From contig CANDLP010000114.1 of NCBI GenBank assembly GCA_947385505.1, positions 1-7,299 on the forward strand: a stretch of DNA of 7,299 nucleotides, in the 5' to 3' direction. A program made the position numbers and the translations under genes. Below the pieces are notes generated by a model, which did not search any database, was not told the DNA's origin, and saw nothing but the letters and a program-made list of their open reading frames with translations. The DNA is from an uncultured Clostridia bacterium (GTDB taxonomy: Bacteria; Bacillota; Clostridia; Oscillospirales; Ruminococcaceae). Positions 1 through 5,787 of the stretch are shown here, one piece after another (position 1 is the first letter of the stretch; every line of letters starts with the position of its first letter).

Positions 1-8
1 GCCGAAGT

Positions 9-41
9 ATTTGAATTGTGGATTTTATCCACAATTCAAAT
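9..41. repeat. Perfect 15-bp hairpin downstream of the ABC operon
   Basis: The arms ATTTGAATTGTGGAT (9-23) and ATCCACAATTCAAAT (27-41) are exact inverse complements around a TTT loop. The hairpin lies about 80 bases after the last gene of the operon. Neither strand has a U-tract after the stem (minus strand continues ACTTCGGC, plus strand GGTTATTAG), so it is not a canonical intrinsic terminator. It may still cause pausing or Rho-assisted termination, act as a 3'-end stabiliser, or be an operator for a gene beyond the window. Confidence 0.65.
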
Positions 42-61
42 GGTTATTAGTATAAGTTGAT

Positions 62-90
62 TTGACAACGATATAGTTTTAAAGTTTATT
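62..90 (+). promoter_or_regulatory. Candidate plus-strand promoter, antisense to the operon end
   Basis: A perfect TTGACA (62-67) is followed 17 bases later by TTTATT (85-90), which matches the -10 consensus at four of six positions. It would drive transcription into the 96-residue gene in antisense. In AT-rich DNA such matches arise by chance, so this is tentative. Confidence 0.25.
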
Positions 91-119
91 TAATGACTGC
101 TGACTGCGGAACTCTTCTT

Positions 120-410
120 TTACGCCCCTTGCTTATCTCTTTCCAGCCATATATAAGCAATATCCAGCGCTTCATAAAGTCCTTTTCTCTCACAGTTCTT
201 CTTCATAACGTCGTTAGCGTCAACACCTTCGGTCTTAGTCAGCATAAGCCAAACCTTCACCCTGTCAGCCACCTCCAGACCGTTAACGTTTCTTGTGGAC
301 ATGATTTGAAGCGTAGCTACCGTTTCGTCGCTCATATTGCCGTAATAAATCTGTTTTCCCTTTCTTACAAGAGGAAGTCCCTTATAAGTGAAAAATTTCT
401 GCGCCTCCAT
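120..410 (-). CDS. Small conserved-looking protein of unknown function, last gene of the ABC operon
   Basis: This 96-residue protein has no signal peptide or membrane helix, so it is predicted to be cytoplasmic. The N-terminal half looks strand-rich (FFTYKGLPLVRKGKQIYYGN at 6-25, then ATLQIMSTR and DRVKVWLML). The C-terminal part is probably helical (GLYEALDIAYIWLERDK, 77-93). A strong ribosome binding site, GAAAGGAG (418-425), lies 7 bases before the ATG, and the gap to the DUF4340 stop is only 25 bases. This makes it a real gene and part of the operon. From memory it resembles small hypothetical proteins of Clostridia, but I cannot verify that and know no function for them. There is no cysteine cluster, nucleotide-binding or DNA-binding motif. 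It could be an accessory or regulatory subunit of the exporter, or an unrelated passenger. Confidence 0.82.
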   Translation of the reverse strand: MEAQKFFTYKGLPLVRKGKQIYYGNMSDETVATLQIMSTRNVNGLEVADRVKVWLMLTKTEGVDANDVMKKNCERKGLYEALDIAYIWLERDKQGA

Positions 411-435
411 AGTTTTTCTCCTTTCGTTTCTTTCA

Positions 436-1974
436 TCAGAAATTCAAAACTATCTCTCCGCCGTTAAGATAAGCCTTCGCATTTTCCAAAAGCCTTGTGG
501 CATAATTCCATTTAGTTTTGAAAATATTCTTTCCGTTAATCGCGACAATTATTTTACGGTCGTCGGATTCATATAAAGTCACCGTGTCTTTTTCACGGTC
601 ATCATCATAGGTATAGGAAAACTCCGCTATGAAATCTCCCTTTTCATCATCGGTGTAAATCTCCTCGCCGCGGCAGCTTACCAAAAACTGGTAAAAACTC
701 TGGAACCGCCCTAAATCGCCTTCTTCGCCGTTAAATATAATCTTTGCAGTTTCCGCCCCGCCTTCCACCGTTGCTGTGAACTCACACTCGCTGTCGCGGT
801 AAGTAACCGTATCAAGATCATATATATACGGCATTAAAAACAGCTTTGACATATATTGGGTAGGCTCCATAGTTGCCCATACCAAGCTGTCGGCGCTGAA
901 ATAATAAATAACGTCCTTTACCTGATTGGTCATTCCGTAAAAGCCTTTAAGCTGATTTGTGGTAACGCCCGTTTCCTCATCGGTGACATCTTCCGTGATT
1001 GGATTTCCCACAAAAAGCCTGAACACCATATCCTTTTCCTGCGTATCCTCCGCCTGTTCGTTCACCGCCAGTATGTCTACCTCGCAGAAGGGATCGTCAA
1101 GCCCCGTTTCCTTAAGCTGATCCTCGGTGGGATCCACATATACCGCCTTTTCGGCTGTAAGTCCGAACATGGCGTTCAGAAATGCGCTTCCGTTGGTAAG
1201 ATCAAGATAAACATCGTAAGGAGAAGTAAAAGTATAAGGATAAACCTGTATGCTTTCCTCGCTTTCGGGTTCGGGAAGCTCTTCCAGTATCAGCGGCTGT
1301 TCCCAGTCTTTTCTCAATACGGTTATCTTCTTGATAGCAGGCGCGTCGCTGCTGTCGAAGGAAGGCATTGTCACATTATTTATATATGACATGGGATCAT
1401 TGTTCATTACCGCGCTTAAGCTGTGAGTGTAATAGGAATAAACGCTGCCGCTGTCGGAAGTCATAATATAGTTTGCCGATCCGCTTACCACATTTCCGCC
1501 CACCAAAAGCGTAAAGCTTTCACCGCCCTCATAGTTTACCTGTGCCTTTGCCGTAGGCGCGTCAAGCCCGTATTGTCCGATATCCGACGGTTTTTCCTCC
1601 ACCACCGACCGGGCTGTCATTTCCGTAAGAGAATCTACAAGACTTTCAAAGCTGCTTTGAACCCAAAGACTCTCTTTAACGTTTTCATAGCCCTCTATCG
1701 TCCAGATATCCTCGCCGCTTTTATTTACCGCTTTTTTTACGGTAAAGCTGCCGTTTGGGTTTTCGATATATATGCTTTCGATTTCTCCCTTATTCTCCGG
1801 CTGGAGCATTAAAGCGGGGTCGGCGGTTGTGGTTTCCGTTCCGGTCTGTTCATCGTCGCCTCCGTTGTCAGGAGCGGTTAGCGTAAGCACCAGAACCACC
1901 GCCGCAAGTACCGCGAGACCTATTACCGAAAATAAAATTATACGAAAATTTTTGCTGCGTGTATTTATTTTCAT
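436..1974 (-). CDS. DUF4340 domain-containing membrane-anchored protein
   Basis: The 512 residues start with a basic N-terminus and a single transmembrane helix (about 11-33). No lipobox cysteine is present, so it is probably an uncleaved anchor. A short Asp/Thr-rich linker follows (36-54), then a beta-rich extracytoplasmic region. The stretch containing WTIEGYENV (91-99), SLVDSLTEMTA (111-121) and QYGLDAPTAKAQVNY (134-148) fits the DUF4340 family, which regularly follows gldG-like genes. I see three related modules: about 64-205, 214-382 and 387-505. The start is firm because TAA immediately precedes the ATG in frame. The AAAGGAG ribosome binding site (1989-1995) is 14 bases away, which is unusually far. 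The gene follows gldG by 22 bases. Function is unknown; an envelope-exposed partner of the exporter is inferred. Confidence 0.87.
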   Translation of the reverse strand: MKINTRSKNFRIILFSVIGLAVLAAVVLVLTLTAPDNGGDDEQTGTETTTADPALMLQPENKGEIESIYIENPNGSFTVKKAVNKSGEDIWTIEGYENVKESLWVQSSFESLVDSLTEMTARSVVEEKPSDIGQYGLDAPTAKAQVNYEGGESFTLLVGGNVVSGSANYIMTSDSGSVYSYYTHSLSAVMNNDPMSYINNVTMPSFDSSDAPAIKKITVLRKDWEQPLILEELPEPESEESIQVYPYTFTSPYDVYLDLTNGSAFLNAMFGLTAEKAVYVDPTEDQLKETGLDDPFCEVDILAVNEQAEDTQEKDMVFRLFVGNPITEDVTDEETGVTTNQLKGFYGMTNQVKDVIYYFSADSLVWATMEPTQYMSKLFLMPYIYDLDTVTYRDSECEFTATVEGGAETAKIIFNGEEGDLGRFQSFYQFLVSCRGEEIYTDDEKGDFIAEFSYTYDDDREKDTVTLYESDDRKIIVAINGKNIFKTKWNYATRLLENAKAYLNGGEIVLNF

Positions 1975-1996
1975 TTATAAATATGATTCTCCTTTA

Positions 1997-3697
1997 TCAT
2001 CTTCTCTTCCTGCGCACTATGATCACGACTCCCGCCGCTACGACCAGTAAGGGCACTGCCGCCGCGAATACGATGGTTATGGCTCTTACCTGAGAAGCCG
2101 TTATCTCAAAGGTCTGCACCGAGAAGGATTTAGGCGATACCGATATCTCCACATTATCCTTGCCGCTGGCAAAATTGAAGATATTTAAAAATATATCCGA
2201 GTTGTTAAGATAAGCCGCTTCCATAAAACTGCGGTCAAGGATATAATGTCCGCTTACCGCATAAACTCTGCTTTGGTGCGGTTCAAGTCCCTCATAGAAT
2301 GTCTTTGACGAACCAACCACAACGGGGAACGCGCCCGAACGCTCCGCATTTGACGGTTCAAATCCGTCAAGTCCGTCAAAGGGCGCAACTACCGCGCCAT
2401 CATATGAAGAAACTATGGTTTCGGTCTTATATATGGAGTATTCGTCAAATAGAAGCTCTATGGGCTTAAAGCGGTCTCCCTGAGTCTGTTTTGTCTGTGT
2501 GTCAACGCCTGTGCTGTAATCTCCTTCTTTGAATTCCAGTATCTGATAAGTACTGCCGCCGTTAAATGCGTAGTCGTTTGTCTGGAAAACATAGCCCGAA
2601 TCCATTGAAATTCCCCAGTCCTTAAGATAGGCGTTTACATTGGGGAGCACATCTACGGTGGAAGCGGCTATATACATAAAATTCTTGTCATATTTGCCGC
2701 CGTTGTCCAGCCACATATCTATTTTATTAAGATCATCGTTGCTCAGATCATAAATCGGAGCGAACAGTATGGCAAAGTCAATATCCGGGTCTATTTTCTC
2801 GGAGCTTGAAAGCTTAAGCTCCTCCACTATATAAGCGTTTGCCTCCAGCATACTTACCAGAGAGGCGGGCGATGAAGCGCCGTAATCCTCGGTAAGCACC
2901 GCCACTCTTACGGGATCGTCGTTGGTAACATTCATTATACCCGAAAGAAAGCACCTTTCCGCCGCCGCATAATATTCTACCGTGAGCATTCCCGACGAGC
3001 CGTAGCCAAGCTGATAGTACATACTGTACGTTTCCGCAGTTATCTCGTTGCCGTTAAAGCTGTACTTTGGGGACAAGTAATCGTTGGGAGTAATAATAAC
3101 GTTTCTTCCCGTTTTTTCCGACTCAATTATTATTGAGCCCGCCGTAAGCGTGGCGCCGTAGCTGGAATAAAACGCCGGATTGGAATCCAGATCCAGATAC
3201 TGGGCGGTAACTCTCGGATTGTTCCCCGCGAAAGTTTTTACTATCTCGCTTACCTGCTTATAATAAGCTCCCGCGTTTTCAAAGTCCGCTTCTTCAACAG
3301 TAACGGTAATTTGAATATTATCCTCAATACCTTTTATATAGTCCACGGTGGTTTGATCTATGGAATACATCGAATTATCGGTAAAGTCGGCGGTAATATC
3401 AAACCTGTCCAGTACCATATTGAAAATAATATTTATCAAAACAATTGCGGCGACAAAAATAACCGTAACCGTAACGGACAGCGCACCGTACTTGAAGCGT
3501 TTTTTTCTTCCGCTAAGGGGTTTATCCTTAACGGCGGACTCTTTTTTTCCCTTATTTTCATCCGCCGTTACCGCATTTTCCGAATTATCTCCGCTGTCCT
3601 CGGCTTCCAATGTATCAGAAGCCGTAATTTCGGCGGTTTCAGAAGCTTCTTTGTTCCCGCTGTCTTCTTTATTTAAATCAATATCTTTTTTGCTCAT
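1997..3697 (-). CDS. GldG-like ABC transporter auxiliary protein, membrane-anchored
   Basis: The 566 residues comprise a charged, mostly acidic cytoplasmic tail (1-66), a basic patch RKKRFK (64-69), a transmembrane helix (about 72-95), a large extracytoplasmic domain (about 96-540), a second helix (about 542-561) and a basic end RRKRR. The segment after the first helix (RFDITADFTDNSMYSIDQTT, 98-117), followed by the ITVTVEEADF strand, the PRVTAQYLDLDSNP stretch (161-174) and LPNVNAYLKDWGI (351-363), is the recognisable layout of the GldG/ABC auxiliary family (PF09822 type). Known members sit beside GldF-type permeases, and some are fused to them. Here the gene is separate, 36 bases after the permease, with AAAGGA 12 bases before the ATG. 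Its role is inferred to be the extracytoplasmic partner of the exporter; its biochemical activity is unknown. Confidence 0.88.
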   Translation of the reverse strand: MSKKDIDLNKEDSGNKEASETAEITASDTLEAEDSGDNSENAVTADENKGKKESAVKDKPLSGRKKRFKYGALSVTVTVIFVAAIVLINIIFNMVLDRFDITADFTDNSMYSIDQTTVDYIKGIEDNIQITVTVEEADFENAGAYYKQVSEIVKTFAGNNPRVTAQYLDLDSNPAFYSSYGATLTAGSIIIESEKTGRNVIITPNDYLSPKYSFNGNEITAETYSMYYQLGYGSSGMLTVEYYAAAERCFLSGIMNVTNDDPVRVAVLTEDYGASSPASLVSMLEANAYIVEELKLSSSEKIDPDIDFAILFAPIYDLSNDDLNKIDMWLDNGGKYDKNFMYIAASTVDVLPNVNAYLKDWGISMDSGYVFQTNDYAFNGGSTYQILEFKEGDYSTGVDTQTKQTQGDRFKPIELLFDEYSIYKTETIVSSYDGAVVAPFDGLDGFEPSNAERSGAFPVVVGSSKTFYEGLEPHQSRVYAVSGHYILDRSFMEAAYLNNSDIFLNIFNFASGKDNVEISVSPKSFSVQTFEITASQVRAITIVFAAAVPLLVVAAGVVIIVRRKRR

Positions 3698-3733
3698 TAT
3701 TGAATCCGTTCCTTTCTTTCTGAATTAACAGCA

Positions 3734-4438
3734 TTACGACCATCTGCTTTTTTCAAGCACTCTTACCGTTAAAAACAAAAAGATAAAAGCGACGCTTGCG
3801 AAGAAGAAAATATTGGAAAAGCTGAAAATGCCTATTGTAAATTCGTTGTAACGGTTGAAAAACGAAAGGGAATAGATAACGTCCTGCAAAAACTTTGTGG
3901 GCATTACCGAAGCGAATGAGTCCACTAAAATAAACCCGATGTTTAAGCCTATGCTGCCCACCGCCGCTATCATCTGATTTTCCGTCAAAGTGGAAACAAA
4001 AATACCCGCAGAAACGCAAAGCGCTCCTAAAAGAAGCATTCCCACAATATTTCCGAAAATAACCGCCCAGTTAACCGACGCGAAGCAGCTTAAAACTATT
4101 CCGTAAACCAGAAATATCAGCATACAAATAAGCAGAATCACAAATGCCGAAAGGAATTTTCCCATCACCAGTCTCGGAAGGCTCACGGGGGAGGTCAAAA
4201 GGAGCTGATCGGTTTTTTGCTTGTTCTCCTCCGCCATAAGTCTCATAGTCAGTATAGGTATCATAATAAGCATTACAAAAAACATTCCCGTATAAACGTA
4301 GCTCATATCCACCGACTGAGAGGTTAAAGTGAACAAAAACAGAAATATGCCCGAAAAGAGGTAAAACACCGCTATGAACACATACCCCAGCGGCGAGGTA
4401 AAATAAGATAAAAGCTCCCGCTTCATTATTGCAAACAT
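3734..4438 (-). CDS. ABC-2 type permease, GldF-like
   Basis: This 234-residue integral membrane protein has about six hydrophobic segments (roughly 16-38, 47-66, 95-118, 124-148, 156-175 and 205-228). That is the standard topology of an ABC-2 half-permease. The short N-terminal cytoplasmic stretch MFAIMKRELLSYFTSPLGY is characteristic of the GldF/NosY-like family. The loop after helix 2 (RLMAEENKQKTDQLLLTSPVS, 66 onwards) matches the conserved amphipathic coupling region of this family, which contacts the ATPase. The TAATG overlap with the ATPase gene, and a GGAAGG ribosome binding site inside that gene's end (about 4448-4455), point to translational coupling and a 1:1 product ratio. It probably works as a homodimer with two ATPases. 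The substrate cannot be read from sequence. Confidence 0.92.
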   Translation of the reverse strand: MFAIMKRELLSYFTSPLGYVFIAVFYLFSGIFLFLFTLTSQSVDMSYVYTGMFFVMLIMIPILTMRLMAEENKQKTDQLLLTSPVSLPRLVMGKFLSAFVILLICMLIFLVYGIVLSCFASVNWAVIFGNIVGMLLLGALCVSAGIFVSTLTENQMIAAVGSIGLNIGFILVDSFASVMPTKFLQDVIYSLSFFNRYNEFTIGIFSFSNIFFFASVAFIFLFLTVRVLEKSRWS

Positions 4439-5433
4439 TACTTTCCGCCTTCCTTTTCCTTTGAATCCAAGGTTTTTTCATATTTTTCCAGTCCGCCGTA
4501 ATTATCTCCCGTGGTGAGCTTTAAGAAAATTTCTTCAAGAGTAAGCTCGTTGGACTTCATTAAAAGTATGGGATAATTTCTTGAGGACAGTTTTTTGGAA
4601 ACGTCCCTTCGGATATCGGTGCCTTGCTTCGCTTCAAGGAAAAACTCAAAGACACCCGGCTCAGCTTCACGGTTCAGATGTACTCTGTCCATGCCCTGAA
4701 CGCCGGACAAAAGCTTTTTTATATCCTCCGGATTCCCTTCCGTCCTTATAACCAGTTTGTGATCCGAGGAAAGATTGCGTGCGAGAGCGTCGGTGGTATC
4801 GTTTGCCACTATGCTTCCGCTGCTTATTACCACAATCCTGTCGCATACCGCCTGTACTTCGGGAAGTATGTGGGAGGACAAAATCACGGTGTGGTGTTTT
4901 CCGAGCCTTTTTATAAGGGTTCTTATTTCGATAATCTGTTTAGGGTCAAGTCCTACCGTAGGCTCGTCCAGTATAAGCACTCCGGGATTGCCCACCAGCG
5001 CCTGCGCGAAACCAACACGCTGCTGATAACCTTTGGAAAGGTTTCTTATTAACCTGTTTTTCACATCCGTTATTTTAACAAGCTCACATATCTCCGCAAG
5101 GTGACTTTCTCTGGGAAGCTTGCTTTTTTTCAGCTTATAAACAAAGCTGAGATATTCCTTTACCGTCATATCTCCGTAAACGGGCGGTTTTTCTGGCAGG
5201 TAGCCTATATTCTTTTTCGCCGCTATGGGATCCTCCAGTATATCTATGCCGTTTATTTTAGCGGTGCCCGATGTAGATGAAATATACCCTGTAAGCATAT
5301 TCATTGTTGTGGACTTTCCCGCGCCGTTAGGGCCGAGAAAACCCAATATTTCCCCTTCGTTTACCGAAAAGGAAATATTTTTCACCGCCGTTTTGCTGCC
5401 GTACTGTTTGGTGAGATTGCTTACCTCTATCAT
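4438..5433 (-). CDS. ABC transporter ATP-binding protein, GldA-like
   Basis: This is the cytoplasmic ATPase that should power the adjacent permease. In its 331 residues the nucleotide-binding domain occupies about 1-220: Walker A GPNGAGKS at 34-41, signature LSKGYQQR at 132-139, Walker B VLILDE at 152-157, D-loop GLDP at 161-164, and the switch histidine in SSHIL at 188. The usual Q-loop glutamine position appears as IGYLPEKPP (77-84), with Glu instead of Gln. The variant LSKGYQQ signature, together with YLPE, is typical of GldA/NatA/CcmA-type drug or envelope exporters. A C-terminal extension of about 110 residues, ending in a charged tail, is normal for this class. The stop overlaps the permease start by one base (TAATG). 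Substrate is unknown. I give no symbol because gldA is reserved for gliding bacteria. Confidence 0.93.
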   Translation of the reverse strand: MIEVSNLTKQYGSKTAVKNISFSVNEGEILGFLGPNGAGKSTTMNMLTGYISSTSGTAKINGIDILEDPIAAKKNIGYLPEKPPVYGDMTVKEYLSFVYKLKKSKLPRESHLAEICELVKITDVKNRLIRNLSKGYQQRVGFAQALVGNPGVLILDEPTVGLDPKQIIEIRTLIKRLGKHHTVILSSHILPEVQAVCDRIVVISSGSIVANDTTDALARNLSSDHKLVIRTEGNPEDIKKLLSGVQGMDRVHLNREAEPGVFEFFLEAKQGTDIRRDVSKKLSSRNYPILLMKSNELTLEEIFLKLTTGDNYGGLEKYEKTLDSKEKEGGK

Positions 5434-5443
5434 TTTTTAAGGT

Positions 5444-5449
5444 TCCTTT
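5444..5449 (-). promoter_or_regulatory. Ribosome binding site of the ABC ATPase
   Basis: AAAGGA on the minus strand lies 10 bases before the ATG at 5433. It is only 6 bases from the base of the large palindrome, so folding of the leader RNA could affect ribosome access. Confidence 0.65.
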
Positions 5450-5455
5450 CTGTAG

Positions 5456-5614
5456 TATTGCTCCCCCAATTAACTCTTGAATTTTTTGCTTGCCCCCTTG
5501 CCGAAATACTGCGTCACAAACTCTTAAAATATGGCATATTTCTGCGAGTTTGTTCCTTGTCTTTCGGCAAGGGTTCGGCGCAAAAATTTTCAAGATTTAA
5601 TTGGTGGCGCAATA
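5456..5614. mobile_element. MITE-like near-palindromic element with TA flanks
   Basis: Left arm 5456-5523 and right arm 5546-5614 are imperfect inverse complements over almost their entire length. The outermost 18 bases match at 16 positions (TATTGCTCCCCCAATTAA against TATTGCGCCACCAATTAA). Further matching blocks include TCTTGAA, CCCTTGCCGAAA and ACAAACTC. The core AAATATGGCATATTT (5527-5541) is itself palindromic. If the outer TA pairs (5456-5457 and 5613-5614) are target duplications, the element is 155 bp with termini TTGC...GCAA. That is the pattern expected of a non-autonomous element mobilised by an IS630/Tc1-mariner type transposase. There is no coding capacity. The link to a transposase family is inferred from the TA flanks alone. 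It could instead be a large regulatory hairpin. Confidence 0.6.
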
Positions 5615-5692
5615 AAAAACAACAAAATAATATTATCACCGACAAGTGACAATAAGGTGACGATTTTCTAAGAACTTGCTTCAGAACCTGAT

Positions 5693-5749
5693 ACTATTTG
5701 CAAATCATATTATAAACAAATTGAGCATATGGAATGATTTGCAAATAGT
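5693..5749. promoter_or_regulatory. Paired 16-bp inverted repeats flanking a candidate promoter
   Basis: The arms ACTATTTGCAAATCAT (5693-5708) and ATGATTTGCAAATAGT (5734-5749) are perfect inverse complements. Each arm itself contains the palindrome ATTTGCAAAT, with centres 41 bases apart, close to four helical turns. A perfect minus-strand TATAAT (5709-5714) directly abuts the downstream arm, and the upstream arm overlaps where its -35 box would be. No good -35 hexamer is present at 17 bases (TCATTC). The arrangement suits a dual operator over the ABC operon promoter, but a long hairpin in the RNA is equally possible. Confidence 0.5.
5709..5714 (-). promoter_or_regulatory. Candidate -10 box TATAAT for the ABC operon
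   Basis: This is a perfect TATAAT on the minus strand about 275 bases upstream of the ATPase start. The -35 region is poor and there is no correctly spaced extended TG, so activity would need an activator or the call is wrong. A rival candidate is TTGTCA (5647-5652) with TATTTT 17 bases on (5624-5629), which is closer to the gene but has a weaker -10. Confidence 0.3.
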
Positions 5750-5759
5750 GTTTTGGAAG

Positions 5760-5787
5760 TAATTGTTTATAGATTGATAAACAATTA
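5760..5787. repeat. AT-only perfect hairpin overlapping the ribF stop codon
   Basis: The 11-base arms TAATTGTTTAT (5760-5770) and ATAAACAATTA (5777-5787) are perfect inverse complements around a 6-base loop. The ribF TAA stop (5785-5787) is the outer end of one arm. The stem has a single G-C pair and no following U-tract, so it is at best a weak terminator or a 3'-end stabilising structure. Confidence 0.7.

Larger units (their letters stand above)
5434..5784. other. Gene-free intergenic region rich in inverted repeats
   Basis: About 350 bases separate the ribF stop from the ATPase start. I see no credible gene. From ribF towards the ABC operon the region holds an 11-bp AT-only hairpin, a pair of 16-bp inverted arms around a TATAAT, short direct repeats (AGAACTTG/AGAACCTG 12 bases apart at 5671-5690, and GTGAC twice 11 bases apart at 5646-5661), a roughly 155-bp MITE-like palindrome, and the ribosome binding site of the ABC operon. 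No hairpin followed by a U-tract, and so no canonical ribF terminator, was found on the minus strand. Confidence 0.8.

Noticed and set aside
93..576. Plus-strand open frames of 124 and 62 residues
   Set aside because: They are antisense to the 96-residue gene and the end of the DUF4340 gene, and show no recognisable protein character or ribosome binding site.
3311..3728. Plus-strand frames of about 120 residues opposite the GldG-like N-terminus
   Set aside because: They are mirrors of the low-complexity acidic tail and membrane helix coding sequence, with no family resemblance.
3753..4481. Additional minus-strand frames inside the permease gene
   Set aside because: They are out-of-phase shadows. 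The permease frame has a clear six-helix pattern and is coupled to the ATPase stop.
4624..5440. Plus-strand frames opposite the ABC ATPase
   Set aside because: The minus-strand frame carries all ABC motifs; these are antisense shadows.
5456..5614. The large palindrome as an intrinsic terminator of ribF
   Set aside because: On the minus strand the T-rich run comes before the stem, not after it, and the stem is far longer and more interrupted than a typical terminator.
5327..5649. Open frames crossing the large palindrome, as a possible small transposon protein
   Set aside because: They have no transposase motif, they run into the ATPase gene out of frame, and the palindrome forces complementary codons on both arms. 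This makes chance open frames likely.
5434..5784. Riboswitch (for example FMN) in the ribF-ABC intergenic region
   Set aside because: I could not find the conserved FMN riboswitch core or another aptamer I recognise. The region is explained by simple inverted repeats and lies downstream, not upstream, of ribF.
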